A stretch of 64,000 nt of DNA from Patescibacteria group bacterium (GTDB lineage Bacteria > Patescibacteriota > Microgenomatia > UBA1406 > GWC2-37-13). Of this stretch, positions 17,044 to 25,526 are shown in pieces. Position numbers and translations under genes: made by a program. The notes under the pieces are model-generated. The model was not told where the DNA came from and ran no database searches. It worked only from the letters and a program-made list of their open reading frames with translations. The number at the start of each line of letters is the position of its first letter. Position 1 is the stretch's first letter. The stretch covers positions 22,504 through 86,503 of the forward strand of contig BPJD01000006.1 of the NCBI GenBank assembly GCA_026004435.1. Direction: 5' to 3'.

Positions 17044-18167
17044 ACAAAATATATCTCGCGATATAAATCTTCTAAATGTTCCTCAAAGTCCTCTATCTCA
17101 GCGTTGTTTACGATTAATTTATCTGCCAAAGCAATGGTTGGACCCATATTAGTATCTAAAACCTCAGACAGATCTCTCTGTTCACCTGTAAGTTTATTGC
17201 GATCCTTTCTCTTGGCAACTCTTGCATAGCGTTTTTCTTTATCCGCATAAATGCAAACTAAGTAAATTTTTGCGCTTTTATACTCTTTTTTAAGAAAAAG
17301 ATACTCCTCATACGATCTTAACCCATCAATAACAATAATATTGTTTTGTTCAAATGCTTTATCTATATTTTTCTTATTTAGTATTGCCATCGCAGCCATT
17401 CCATACTTTTGTCTATACTCAACTCTAAGTTTTTTATGGACTGGCTCAGTCTGGGGCTTGCCAAGTTTATCTACCAGATCATTAATAATCTTGCCAAACT
17501 TTATAACCGGAAATCCTTTTTTGGCAAAATACTCTGAAGCATAGGTCTTGCCGGACCCATTAAGACCAACAAATACAACGATTTTTCGTCCTCTTTGCCT
17601 CCAGTCTTTTATTTTTTTGCCGATTAAGTGTTTGCCCAAACTTTCCAAAATTTGTTCATTCACAGTCTTAGGATCTTTGCTTCCATCTATGACTGCCAAA
17701 AGACCTTTTTCTTGATAATAATTGAGCACTGGCTCTGTAACTTTATGAAAGATCTCAATGCGTTTTTTTACTGCCTCAAGAGTATCATCCTGCCTGGAAT
17801 CATCCTCTCTGTAGGCAAGCCTCCATAAGGATTCTTTATCATCTATTTTAAGGTAAACAACTTTATCTATGCTGTCAGTAAATGATTTTGCCTGATTTAA
17901 AGTTCTGGGAAAACCATCTAAAATATAACCGTTATTGTACTCTGGTCTTTGCAAATAATTGTTTAAAATCTCTATGGTTTTTTCATCGGGTATTAAAAGC
18001 CCTGCGTTAATTGTTTCCTTAATATACCTTCCCAGCTTTGTTTTTTCTTTTGACAGTTTCCTAAATATATGTCCTGTTGAGATATATGGTATATGAAACT
18101 GCTTTGAGAGTAAATTTCCTTGAGTAGATTTTCCTGCTCCTGGTATACCTATTAAGATTAATTTCAT
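17040..18167 (-). CDS. Adenylate kinase fused to a second P-loop kinase domain (UPF0200-like)
   Basis: The 375 aa chain is almost twice the usual adenylate kinase length. Residues 1-185 are Adk: Walker A GIPGAGKS at 7-14, DGFPRT at 84-89, and a short LID (REDDSRQDD, 120-128) without zinc site. Residues about 193-375 are a separate P-loop kinase: Walker A GLNGSGKT at 201-208, GFPVIKFGKIINDLV, a Met/Ala-rich helix, VIDGLRSYEEYLFLKKEY near 280 and a basic RVAKRKDRNK lid. This second half resembles archaeal UPF0200/dephospho-CoA-kinase-like nucleotide kinases (family recognition by motif, not by search). Placed in the canonical adk slot between secY/rpmG and map. The second substrate is unknown. 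Confidence 0.88.
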   Translation of the reverse strand: MKLILIGIPGAGKSTQGNLLSKQFHIPYISTGHIFRKLSKEKTKLGRYIKETINAGLLIPDEKTIEILNNYLQRPEYNNGYILDGFPRTLNQAKSFTDSIDKVVYLKIDDKESLWRLAYREDDSRQDDTLEAVKKRIEIFHKVTEPVLNYYQEKGLLAVIDGSKDPKTVNEQILESLGKHLIGKKIKDWRQRGRKIVVFVGLNGSGKTYASEYFAKKGFPVIKFGKIINDLVDKLGKPQTEPVHKKLRVEYRQKYGMAAMAILNKKNIDKAFEQNNIIVIDGLRSYEEYLFLKKEYKSAKIYLVCIYADKEKRYARVAKRKDRNKLTGEQRDLSEVLDTNMGPTIALADKLIVNNAEIEDFEEHLEDLYREIYFV

Positions 18168-18170
18168 AAC

Positions 18171-18347
18171 TTAATGTAATTTTTTCATCTCAGTATGTTC
18201 TGTATGATTATTGCAACTAGGACAGTATTTTCTCAAACTCAACTTTTCTTGTGAGTTGTTTCTGTTTTTTTCACTGGTGTAATTGTGTTTGTTGCAAACA
18301 CTACATTTTAATCCAATCTTTATGCGCAAACCTTTTTTTCCTGCCAT
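18171..18347 (-). CDS. rpmG: 50S ribosomal protein L33
   Basis: A 58 aa zinc-ribbon protein: KIGLKCSVCNKHNYTSEKN and LRKYCPSCNNHTEHTEMK show the L33 pattern with two CxxC pairs (C15/C18 and C42/C45), so it is the zinc-bound form. L33 lies near the E site of the 50S subunit. It lies between secY and adk, three bases before adk. In most bacteria rpmG is beside rpmB or secE, so this place is unusual. Confidence 0.93.
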   Translation of the reverse strand: MAGKKGLRIKIGLKCSVCNKHNYTSEKNRNNSQEKLSLRKYCPSCNNHTEHTEMKKLH

Positions 18348-18389
18348 AAGTTATTAATATACCAAATTTTTTAAAAATTTGCAGATAAT

Positions 18390-19676
18390 TTAATTAACAA
18401 ATCTATCGTACTTTTTCATAACCAACTGAGCCTCCAGAGATTTAAATGTTTCCAAAACAACACTAACTACTATTAAAATACCGGTTCCGCCAATCACTAA
18501 TTCTTGAACTCCTGTAATTACAGAAACCAGCGCTGGCAAAATAGCAATTAACCCCAAAAAAACCGCTCCAACCAATGTTATTTTTATTAACACTGACTGC
18601 AGGTACTCTTTTGTGTGTGTACCCGGTCTGATGCCAGGAATAAAAGCTCCTTGTTTCTGCAGTTCCTCTGAGATCTTGGACGGATTAAAAACCAAAAAAG
18701 TGTAAAAAAAGCTGAAAGCAACAACTAAGATAAAGTAAATAAAGTTATAGGCAAAACCATTGGGATCAAAAACTCTAATTAAAAAATCAGACAGATCAGC
18801 TACCCACTCAATTGGAGAAAACTGAAAAAAGTTGCCTACCAGCTGAGGAAAAAGAACAAAAGACACAGCAAAGATAATTGGAATTACTCCTGCTTGGTTT
18901 AACTTTAACGGCAAAAAATTATTTGCTCCTTGATAAACTCTAGACCCTCTTATTCTTCTAGCATAATAAACAGGTATTTTTCTTACAGATTCATTGATAA
19001 AAACAATTGCGGCTATAACCAAAACAGTTAAAACTCCAAATATTATTATTGAGAAAAACATTTCATTGGTCAAAGTAAACAAAGTTCTGCCAAAAACAAC
19101 CGGAAGCCTTGCCAAGATGCCTGCAAAAATAATTATAGATACACCATTGCCAACTCCAAACTCAGCTATTAACTCGCCTAACCAGATCAAGATAAATGTA
19201 CCCGCAGTTAGTGTCGCAATAAATGAAATTAATTCAATTAAACTTAGATCACTAATAATTTGCTGATTTTTAAGCAAAACATATATACCTATAGATTGAA
19301 GTATTGTTAAAGGCAGAGTTAATAAACGAGTATACTGATTGATCTTAAACCTGCCAAACTCACCTTCTTTGGTTAATTGCTCAAGCTGAGGAACAACGGC
19401 TGTTAAAAGTTGTATTATAATTGAAGCATTAATATAAGGATTAATTCCTAATGCCATAATTGAAAAATTAATCAAAGTTCCTCCAGAAAAAATATCAAGT
19501 AATGATAAAAACTGGTTCTGAGCAAAAAGAACTCTTAATTTGTTAATATCAACCACAGGAATAGGAATATAAGCAAAAACTCTAAACACTAAGAGAATAA
19601 ATAGCGTAAAGAGAACTTTTCTTCTAATATCAGGCTCTCGCCATAGTATTTTCAAAAACTCTGTTATTTTATTCAT
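18390..19676 (-). CDS. secY: Preprotein translocase subunit SecY
   Basis: Ten-helix channel of the Sec translocon. 428 aa; starts with a cytoplasmic helix before TM1 ([22 protein letters not shown]), the plug region follows ([20 protein letters not shown]), and the cytoplasmic SecA-binding loops [31 protein letters not shown] and [15 protein letters not shown] are both present. It is the export partner of SecA at 2909-5662. Standard spc-operon position after rplO. Confidence 0.98.
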   Translation of the reverse strand: MNKITEFLKILWREPDIRRKVLFTLFILLVFRVFAYIPIPVVDINKLRVLFAQNQFLSLLDIFSGGTLINFSIMALGINPYINASIIIQLLTAVVPQLEQLTKEGEFGRFKINQYTRLLTLPLTILQSIGIYVLLKNQQIISDLSLIELISFIATLTAGTFILIWLGELIAEFGVGNGVSIIIFAGILARLPVVFGRTLFTLTNEMFFSIIIFGVLTVLVIAAIVFINESVRKIPVYYARRIRGSRVYQGANNFLPLKLNQAGVIPIIFAVSFVLFPQLVGNFFQFSPIEWVADLSDFLIRVFDPNGFAYNFIYFILVVAFSFFYTFLVFNPSKISEELQKQGAFIPGIRPGTHTKEYLQSVLIKITLVGAVFLGLIAILPALVSVITGVQELVIGGTGILIVVSVVLETFKSLEAQLVMKKYDRFVN

Positions 19677-19701
19677 TTTATTTTAATTATAGCTTAAGAC
19701 T

Positions 19702-20160
19702 TTAAGAATTTATTTCTGCTTTATTTTCTAGCAAAATACTGCTGGCTTTTTTGGTAAACCTAAAGTTCTTGGCAAACTTTAAGCCTTTTACCTTAAGCTC
19801 TCCTCCGAGAACAATCTTAATTGTGGGTCTCTTTAAGGCTGTTTTTTTTATTATTATATTCTTTTTTACCAGTTTTGAAAGTGTTACTTTTTCATTGTCA
19901 GAAAAAAGATTAAGCATCTCAAGCCTTAAAGAAACAGGTTTTACCAATTTGCCCTTATTTCTACCTTTTCCTCTAAGCAAAGGAAATTTTTTTACAATTC
20001 TGTTTTGGCCTCCCTCAAAGTGTAAAGGAACATTTTCTCGTGCTGTCTGATGTCTTGTCGTTCCTCTGCCGGACTTTGCTCCTTTTCTGCTTGACAGACC
20101 TCTGCCTAATCTTTTCTTTCTTTTCGCAACTGTTTTTTTTAAATTACTCAGAGACAACAT
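19702..20160 (-). CDS. rplO: 50S ribosomal protein L15
   Basis: L15, late assembly protein of the 50S subunit. 152 aa with the Gly/Arg-rich N-terminus (KKRLGRGLSSRKGAKSGRGTTRHQTAR) and the conserved FEGGQNRIVKKFPLLRG. It overlaps the end of rpsE by 17 bases; in most bacteria rpmD (L30) lies between these two, but there is no room for it here. Confidence 0.97.
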   Translation of the reverse strand: MLSLSNLKKTVAKRKKRLGRGLSSRKGAKSGRGTTRHQTARENVPLHFEGGQNRIVKKFPLLRGKGRNKGKLVKPVSLRLEMLNLFSDNEKVTLSKLVKKNIIIKKTALKRPTIKIVLGGELKVKGLKFAKNFRFTKKASSILLENKAEINS

Positions 20161-20605
20161 TTTTCTTTAATTTATTCAAATTTCTAAATGCTTTAAGCAC
20201 TGCATAGGCATTGGCCAATTTATTGCGTGAACCTATAATCTTAACAGAGATATCTTTAACACCTGCAAGCTCAAGAATCTTTCTCACAACACTGCCAGCC
20301 CTTAAACCCGAACCTATTGGAGCAGGCTTAAAATAAATTTTAGCTGACTTATACTTTACCAATATATCAGACACTAAAGTTGTGCCTCTTAAAGGAGCCT
20401 CAACCATATTTTTTTTAGCTCTGGCAACAGCTTTTTCAATAGCTGAGGGCACCTCAATTGATTTGGCAATGCCAATGCCTACTTTATTTTTTTTATCTCC
20501 AACAGCTACCAATGCTGAAAAAGTTATATAGTTTCCTCCCGGAGTTTTTTTTGAAACTCTCCTTATGTGCAAAACCTGTTCATCAAATTTTTTTTCTTCT
20601 GCCAT
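20144..20605 (-). CDS. rpsE: 30S ribosomal protein S5
   Basis: S5 takes part in decoding fidelity and mRNA unwinding at the entry channel. 153 aa: N-terminal dsRBD-like part with VLHIRRVSKKTPGGNYITFSALVAVGD and C-terminal part with APIGSGLRAGSVVRKILELAGVKDI and IGSRNKLANAYAVLKAF. The first about 10 residues of E. coli S5 are shortened. Eight bases after rplR. Confidence 0.97.
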   Translation of the reverse strand: MAEEKKFDEQVLHIRRVSKKTPGGNYITFSALVAVGDKKNKVGIGIAKSIEVPSAIEKAVARAKKNMVEAPLRGTTLVSDILVKYKSAKIYFKPAPIGSGLRAGSVVRKILELAGVKDISVKIIGSRNKLANAYAVLKAFRNLNKLKKNVVSE

Positions 20606-20613
20606 AGATTTAA

Positions 20614-20979
20614 TTAAACTTTTATTTTACCTTGTCTTAAACCTTCTGCAACTGCTTTAACTCTGCCATGAAACTTGTACTGACCTCTGTCAAAAACCAC
20701 TTCTTTAATATTTTTTTTACTCAACATCTCAGCTAATTTTTTGCCTACCTGAAAGCTCTGCTCAACTTTGGTTTGTTTTTTGTCTGACTCTTTTTGTAAT
20801 CTTAAACTATCATAACTTGCTACCACCTTGCCTTCTGCATCAATTGCCTGTGCATAAATATACTTATTTGACCTAAAAATAGAAACTCGCACCCTGCCAT
20901 TGAGCGTTCTGTTAACTTTGCTTCTGTTTCTAATCTTTCTCCTTATTTTTCTGTCAAAATGTTCTACTATTCTTTTCAT
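20614..20979 (-). CDS. rplR: 50S ribosomal protein L18
   Basis: L18 binds 5S rRNA together with L5 and L25. 121 aa; the N-terminal basic part (RKIRNRSKVNRTLNGRVRVSIFRSNKYIYAQAID) and the ending VVFDRGQYKFHGRVKAVAEGLRQGKI fit the family. Eleven bases after rplF. Confidence 0.96.
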   Translation of the reverse strand: MKRIVEHFDRKIRRKIRNRSKVNRTLNGRVRVSIFRSNKYIYAQAIDAEGKVVASYDSLRLQKESDKKQTKVEQSFQVGKKLAEMLSKKNIKEVVFDRGQYKFHGRVKAVAEGLRQGKIKV

Positions 20980-20990
20980 AAGCTGTTTAA

Positions 20991-21539
20991 TTATGCAACT
21001 TTAGCCTTTTTACCCGGCTTTAACTTAACAACTTGGCCTTCATAACGAATACCCTTGCCTTTATAAGCATCTGGTTTTTTAAGATGAGCTATTTTTCCGG
21101 CAACCTCTCCTACTTTTTGTTTGTCAACTCCTCTTATTATTACTGTTTTGTTTTTTTCTACTGTAAAACTAATGCCTTCAACTTTAGGAAAAACAACAGG
21201 ATGCGAAAATCCAAGCTTAAATACCAGATCCTGACCATTAAGGCTCACATTGTAACCTGTGCCAACAACCTCAAGTCTTTTCTCCCACTCTTTTTCTACT
21301 CCAACAACAGCATTATAAATCAATTTTCTTATAAGCCCATGCAAGGCTTTAACTTTTTTTTGTTCAGAACTTCTTTCAACTCTTATTAAATTGCTTTCTT
21401 TATCGTAAACCACCTTAATCTTATCTGGAATCTGAATGTCAAGGCTTCCTTTTGGACCCTTAACACTAACTTTATCATCACTTATATCTATCTGAACATT
21501 AGCTGACACTGAAACTGGTTCTGTTCCTATTTTTGACAT
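20991..21539 (-). CDS. rplF: 50S ribosomal protein L6
   Basis: L6 lies near the factor-binding site. Two L6 domains are visible in 182 aa: the first up to about residue 80 (VSVKGPKGSLDIQIPDKIKV), the second with LEVVGTGYNVSLNGQDLVFKLGFSHPV and DKQKVGEVAGKIAHLKKPDAYKGKGIRY, the signature segment. Three bases after rpsH. Confidence 0.97.
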   Translation of the reverse strand: MSKIGTEPVSVSANVQIDISDDKVSVKGPKGSLDIQIPDKIKVVYDKESNLIRVERSSEQKKVKALHGLIRKLIYNAVVGVEKEWEKRLEVVGTGYNVSLNGQDLVFKLGFSHPVVFPKVEGISFTVEKNKTVIIRGVDKQKVGEVAGKIAHLKKPDAYKGKGIRYEGQVVKLKPGKKAKVA

Positions 21540-21542
21540 ATC

Positions 21543-21938
21543 TTAGTAAATCTCAAATAATAACTCACCACCTAAGTTTTTTTCTTTGGCTTCATAGTTA
21601 GTCATAATACCTTTGCTGGTGCTGATAATTAAGTAACCTGTGTTGCCTTTAACAACATTAATTTCTTTAGCTTTTATATACCATCGTCTTCCTGCTTTAG
21701 AGTACAGCTTAATATCAACAACTGCTGGTTTGTTATCTGTATACTTTAGATCTATGATGATCTTTTTAACTCCTTTTCTAATCTCCTCTTCTTTAACATC
21801 ACTGATATAACCTAACTCTTTTAGTTTCTTTAACACCTCAACTCTCATTTTAGAAAAAGGAGCCTCAATTCTCTCTTTTTCTGCCAAATACGCGTTTTTT
21901 ATTCTGATAATTAAATCATTTATTCCTATTGCTGACAT
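21543..21938 (-). CDS. rpsH: 30S ribosomal protein S8
   Basis: S8 binds 16S rRNA centrally and represses the spc operon in E. coli. 131 aa with IGINDLIIRIKNAYLAEKE and the C-terminal ISTSKGIMTNYEAKEKNLGGELLFEIY, which is the family signature. Here its upstream neighbour is rpsS, not rpsN as usual. Confidence 0.97.
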   Translation of the reverse strand: MSAIGINDLIIRIKNAYLAEKERIEAPFSKMRVEVLKKLKELGYISDVKEEEIRKGVKKIIIDLKYTDNKPAVVDIKLYSKAGRRWYIKAKEINVVKGNTGYLIISTSKGIMTNYEAKEKNLGGELLFEIY

Positions 21939-21945
21939 AAGCTGC

Positions 21946-22230
21946 TTATGTTTTAGTTATAACTCTTTTAGTAACTTTACCATGACCCCTAAAGGTTCTG
22001 GTTGGGGCAAACTCTCCAAGTCTGTGACCAACCATATTCTCAGAGATTAAAATCTCTATAAATCTTTTCCCGTTATGAACCGCAATTCTATGGCCAACAA
22101 ACTCTGGAGCAATCATACTTGCTCTTGCCCAAGTTTTTATCACTGTATTTTTGCCTTCCTCTTTTTGCTTTAAAATCTTTTTTAACAGATTCTGATCTAC
22201 ATATGGGCCTTTTTTAAGTGATCTTGTCAT
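21946..22230 (-). CDS. rpsS: 30S ribosomal protein S19, at an unusual locus
   Basis: S19 of the 30S head, which contacts S13 and S14 and forms a bridge to the 50S subunit. 94 aa starting [18 protein letters not shown], with [24 protein letters not shown] and [20 protein letters not shown]. In nearly all bacteria rpsS is between rplB and rplV; here those two overlap by four bases and rpsS lies between rpsN and rpsH. Only one copy is in the window and it looks intact. Confidence 0.97.
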   Translation of the reverse strand: MTRSLKKGPYVDQNLLKKILKQKEEGKNTVIKTWARASMIAPEFVGHRIAVHNGKRFIEILISENMVGHRLGEFAPTRTFRGHGKVTKRVITKT

Positions 22231-22236
22231 AAGCCA

Positions 22237-22422
22237 TTACCATGAAACTTTTTTAACTCCCGGAATCTCTCCGTTTAATGCTTTTTTTCTAAAACAGATT
22301 CTGCATAAACCAAATCTTCTCATATAAGACCTTGTTCTGCCGCATAAAGAACATCTGTTAACCTCTCTGGTTTTGTATTTTTGTTTTTTGTGAAACTTTA
22401 CTATATCTGATGTTTTTGCCAT
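22237..22422 (-). CDS. rpsN: 30S ribosomal protein S14, zinc form
   Basis: S14 of type Z, 61 aa. The zinc ribbon is CSLCGR at residues 24-29 and CRICF near 40-44. Sequence ends with IPGVKKVSW, the usual terminus of this form. Two bases after rplE and six before rpsS, whose product it touches in the 30S head. Confidence 0.97.
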   Translation of the reverse strand: MAKTSDIVKFHKKQKYKTREVNRCSLCGRTRSYMRRFGLCRICFRKKALNGEIPGVKKVSW

Positions 22423-22424
22423 AA

Positions 22425-22964
22425 TTATTCTGCAAATTTAAAACCTAACTTTTTATAAAACTCTATCGCCCAGTCTCTTTTCTCTGAGTCAACTACTAGT
22501 GTAACCTGCAAACCTCTAATTTTATCAATGCTGTCAAAATCAAGTTCTGGAAAAATGAGCTGTTCTGTAAATCCTAAATTTAAATTTCCTGCTGAATCAA
22601 CACTGCTTAGTTTAATACCCCTGAAATCTTTAACTCTAGGAATTACTATTTTAACTAATTTTTCCAAAAAATCATACATTTTTTGATTTCTCAGTGTAAC
22701 CTTTACTCCAATAGGAAACCCTTTTCTGATTTTAAAACCTGCTTCTGCTTTCTTAGCTTTAGTAACTATTGGTTTCTGACCTGTTATTTTAGTTAGTTGT
22801 TCAATTACTGCTGTTATTGCGTTTTTATTTGTAACAGCTTCACCCACGCCAACATTTATAACTATTTTTTTCAAAACAGGCACCCTGAAAATATTATCAA
22901 GTTTTAATTCATTTTTAAGTTGTGGCCTGATCTGATCTGTATAAATTTGTTTTAATCCTGTCAT
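22425..22964 (-). CDS. rplE: 50S ribosomal protein L5
   Basis: L5 binds 5S rRNA and contacts the P-site tRNA. 179 aa with [39 protein letters not shown] and [20 protein letters not shown], all family blocks. A TTG at 22988 would add eight residues, and an ATG at 22979 five, but the ATG at 22964 overlaps the rplX stop as ATGA, as in other gene pairs here, and gives the usual L5 N-terminus ([16 protein letters not shown]). Confidence 0.96.
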   Translation of the reverse strand: MTGLKQIYTDQIRPQLKNELKLDNIFRVPVLKKIVINVGVGEAVTNKNAITAVIEQLTKITGQKPIVTKAKKAEAGFKIRKGFPIGVKVTLRNQKMYDFLEKLVKIVIPRVKDFRGIKLSSVDSAGNLNLGFTEQLIFPELDFDSIDKIRGLQVTLVVDSEKRDWAIEFYKKLGFKFAE

Positions 22965-23266
22965 ACTTGTGATCCGCATTTTTTGCAAATTCTAATTTTT
23001 TTGTTGTTTTCAATTTTGTAGCCTAATCTAACTGCTGATTTACACTTTTGACAAAAAAAAGCTACCTTGCTTATATGGATTGGTCTTGGCAATTCAACAA
23101 CTCCGCCCTGCGGATACTCCTGAGTTTTTTTAATGTGGTTTTTGTACATATTAATACCAGGTATTAAAACCCTTAAAGACTTCTTATACACTCTTTCTAT
23201 CTTTCCTTCCCTGCCGCGATCCTTGCCGTAAACTACTCTCACTGTATCTCCTTTTTTTAATTTCAT
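22961..23266 (-). CDS. rplX: 50S ribosomal protein L24 with zinc-ribbon C-terminus
   Basis: L24 starts 50S assembly. The KOW motif is KKGDTVRVVYGKDRGREGKIERVYKK-like at residues 3-28, followed by the family segment GINMYKNHIKKTQEYPQGG. The C-terminus adds FFCQKC and ICKKCGSQV, two CxxC pairs, so this is the four-cysteine form that probably binds zinc. 101 aa. Its stop codon overlaps the rplE start. Confidence 0.96.
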   Translation of the reverse strand: MKLKKGDTVRVVYGKDRGREGKIERVYKKSLRVLIPGINMYKNHIKKTQEYPQGGVVELPRPIHISKVAFFCQKCKSAVRLGYKIENNKKIRICKKCGSQV

Positions 23267-23268
23267 AG

Positions 23269-23643
23269 TTAGTACATCTCAGGCGCTAATGCTGCAACTT
23301 TTAAAAATCCCAGATCTCTAATCTCTTTGGCTACTGGACCAAAAACCTTGGTGCCTTTGGGATCCTTGGCATCTTTAGACTGCAGTATAACACAGGCATT
23401 ATCATCAAATCTGATATAACTGCCATCCTGCCTTCTTTTTTCTTTTCTCGTCCTTACTATAACGGCATATAGTATATTGCCTTTTTTAATATCACTTTGC
23501 GGATCTGCTTCCTTTACAGTTACGGTAATTATATCCCCGATATAGGCATACTTTTTTCTTCCCTTGCCTGGTATTCCGATTAACATAACTTTTTTTGCTC
23601 CAGAGTTATCTGCAACTGAAAGCATTGATCTTAACTGCAACAT
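23269..23643 (-). CDS. rplN: 50S ribosomal protein L14
   Basis: L14 forms bridge B8 to the small subunit. 124 aa: MLQLRSMLSVADNSGAKKVMLIGI at the start, then the RTRKEKRRQDGSYIRFDDNACVIL core and GPVAKEIRDLGFLKVAALAPEMY at the end, all conserved. Two bases before rplX. Confidence 0.97.
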   Translation of the reverse strand: MLQLRSMLSVADNSGAKKVMLIGIPGKGRKKYAYIGDIITVTVKEADPQSDIKKGNILYAVIVRTRKEKRRQDGSYIRFDDNACVILQSKDAKDPKGTKVFGPVAKEIRDLGFLKVAALAPEMY

Positions 23644-23652
23644 AGGTTGGGC

Positions 23653-23886
23653 TTACTCAACTTTTCTTATAACTTTAAAATGTTTGTCTTTGGAAATTGG
23701 TCTTGTCTCCTGGATCAAGACATTATCACCTTCATTTAATTCAAGGCCATTAGTATCAGCTTTATATCTTTTGCTCTTAAAGATTACTTTCTTATACTTT
23801 GGGTGTGAAAATTTTTGTACCACCTTTACCACAACTGTTTTAGTCATTTTAGTTGATACTACTTGTCCTGTTAATACTTTTGCCAT
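23653..23886 (-). CDS. rpsQ: 30S ribosomal protein S17
   Basis: S17, a primary 16S-binding OB-fold protein. 77 aa with LTGQVVSTKMTKTVVVKVVQKFSHPKYKK-type start and DNVLIQETRPISKDKHFKVIRKVE at the end (GDxVxIxExRPISKxKxxxV signature). Standard position between rpmC and rplN. Confidence 0.96.
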   Translation of the reverse strand: MAKVLTGQVVSTKMTKTVVVKVVQKFSHPKYKKVIFKSKRYKADTNGLELNEGDNVLIQETRPISKDKHFKVIRKVE

Positions 23887-23893
23887 AGTTTAT

Positions 23894-24109
23894 TTAATTT
23901 TTAACTTGTTCCTGAGCTTTTTGGCGTTTAATTGTTAACAAAACTGCTAAGGCTTTTCTTTTATTGCTTACCTCCATAGTGTTTTTTACCTCAGAGGCAT
24001 TGCTTTGCATCATTAACATTAGTTTAGCAATCTCTTGTCTTAATATCTGTTCCTGCTTATCTAACTCTGATAAACTCATTTTTCTGTATTTATCTGCTAA
24101 TTTACTCAT
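23894..24109 (-). CDS. rpmC: 50S ribosomal protein L29
   Basis: L29 at the exit tunnel, beside L23. 71 aa helical hairpin: MSLSELDKQEQILRQEIAKLM and then SNKRKALAVLLTIKRQKAQEQ. The N-terminus is about eight residues longer than usual. Start overlaps the stop of rplP by four bases. Confidence 0.94.
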   Translation of the reverse strand: MSKLADKYRKMSLSELDKQEQILRQEIAKLMLMMQSNASEVKNTMEVSNKRKALAVLLTIKRQKAQEQVKN

Positions 24110-24516
24110 TCTTTTCTTTCTATAAACTTTACTGGAACAGGCAATTTTGTTCCTACAACTTGTAAAACATTTCTTGCTGTTTTCTCATCTAATCCATCCA
24201 ACTCAAACAATACTCTTCCGGGTGAAACTGGTACCACATAATGAGACACATCTCCTTTTCCAGCTCCCATTCCTACCTCAGGCGGCTTTTTGGTATAAGG
24301 CGTGTCAGGAAATATACGCAGCCAAAACTTGCCTTGTTTTCTGGTAGCTCTGGCCAAAACAATCCTGCAAGACTCTATCTGTCTATCAGTTATCCAGCAG
24401 GCTGACATAGCCTTAATACCATATTTGCCAAATGTTAATCTATCACCTTTAATGGCTACTCTTCTAGTTTTTGGTCTAAACCTTCTTCTGTACTTTTCTT
24501 TTTTTGGAGATAACAT
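24106..24516 (-). CDS. rplP: 50S ribosomal protein L16
   Basis: L16 lies near the A site and the peptidyl-transferase centre. 136 aa, with MLSPKKEKYRRRFR at the start and GKYGIKAMSACWITDRQIESCR, GAGKGDVSHYVVPVSPGRVLFEL further on. An in-frame TTG at 24528 would add four residues, but the ATG at 24516 fits the family N-terminus and gives a one-base gap to rpsC. The conserved Arg that is hydroxylated by YcfD in some bacteria lies in a region I did not try to align. Confidence 0.97.
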   Translation of the reverse strand: MLSPKKEKYRRRFRPKTRRVAIKGDRLTFGKYGIKAMSACWITDRQIESCRIVLARATRKQGKFWLRIFPDTPYTKKPPEVGMGAGKGDVSHYVVPVSPGRVLFELDGLDEKTARNVLQVVGTKLPVPVKFIERKE

Positions 24517-24517
24517 A

Positions 24518-25174
24518 TTACTCTGCAATCCAAACTTTTATACCTACATAACCTGATCTCGGCAGTAAGGCAGGATACTCTGCATAGTTAATTCTTTCTC
24601 TTATTGTTGATGTTGGAACATTGCCTTCTGAGAACTTTTCTGATCTAGCAATCATTTCTCCATTTATTCTTCCTGCCAATTTAACTCTTACTCCTTTGGC
24701 TCCTGCTTCCATTACTCTATCTATTGCAAAATGAACTGTTGCTCTATGCGGAAAATTCTTAACTAATCTTTCTGCTATTATTTGGGCAACATAGTACGCG
24801 TTCAAGTAAGGTTTTTTCACCTGCTCAATCTTAATATCAATCTTAGGCATAGTTTTTTTGGTGAACCTCTGTTTAGTTGTTTTTTCAATAATTCTTATTA
24901 CCTTCTGACTCAACTCTTCCAAACCTTTGCCTCCTTTTCCAATTATCATACCCGGTTTAACAGCATGTAAAATTAACTTTATACTGTTTATTCCCCGCTC
25001 AATCTCAACATCAACTAGATTAGCATAATAATAATTGCTCATTAAAAACTCTCTAATCTTAATATCTACTAAAAGGTTTTCTTTATACTCTTTTTTATTT
25101 AAAAAAAACCATCTGGATCTCCAGTCGTAAATTACTCCTAATCTGTATCCAAATGGATGAACTTTTTGTCCCAT
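24518..25174 (-). CDS. rpsC: 30S ribosomal protein S3
   Basis: S3 of the mRNA entry channel. 218 aa: MGQKVHPFGYRLGVIYDWRSRWF start, KH domain with KPGMIIGKGGKGLEEL near residue 75, and C-terminal domain with GAKGVRVKLAGRINGEMIARSEKF. Length is close to E. coli. One base after rplV. Confidence 0.98.
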   Translation of the reverse strand: MGQKVHPFGYRLGVIYDWRSRWFFLNKKEYKENLLVDIKIREFLMSNYYYANLVDVEIERGINSIKLILHAVKPGMIIGKGGKGLEELSQKVIRIIEKTTKQRFTKKTMPKIDIKIEQVKKPYLNAYYVAQIIAERLVKNFPHRATVHFAIDRVMEAGAKGVRVKLAGRINGEMIARSEKFSEGNVPTSTIRERINYAEYPALLPRSGYVGIKVWIAE

Positions 25175-25175
25175 T

Positions 25176-25526
25176 TTATTTTGTTTTTGGCTCTAAAACT
25201 TCCAACTCCACCTTTATATGAGAAAATCTTTTGGTATAAGGCTTTGCCCTACCTCTTGATCCTGCTCTAAATCTTTTTAATTTAAAACCTTCTTCTATTA
25301 CGATGGTTTTAAATTTTAGCATATTTTCCTCTACTTTAAACCTGTTTTTTGCGTTATCAACACAAGACTTTATTGCCTTAAATAAAAACTGGGCTGGCTT
25401 TTTATTCATTAAACTCAGTTTATCTAAGGCTTTTTTTACTGTATTATTTTTTATCTCAGGTACTATAAACCTTAACTTTTTTGGAGTTACTCTAACATTC
25501 TTTATATAAGCTCTTGCTACTTTCAT
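25176..25526 (-). CDS. rplV: 50S ribosomal protein L22
   Basis: L22 lines the exit tunnel with its long hairpin. 116 aa, with KVARAYIKNVRVTPKKLRFI and the hairpin region KTIVIEEGFKLKRFRAGSRGRAKPYTKRFSHI. It overlaps the end of rplB directly by four bases, so rpsS is missing from its usual place. Confidence 0.97.
   Translation of the reverse strand: MKVARAYIKNVRVTPKKLRFIVPEIKNNTVKKALDKLSLMNKKPAQFLFKAIKSCVDNAKNRFKVEENMLKFKTIVIEEGFKLKRFRAGSRGRAKPYTKRFSHIKVELEVLEPKTK

Noticed and set aside
23564..23938. Open frame of 124 codons opposite rplN and rpsQ
   Set aside because: It lies antisense to two certain ribosomal protein genes and has no family features.
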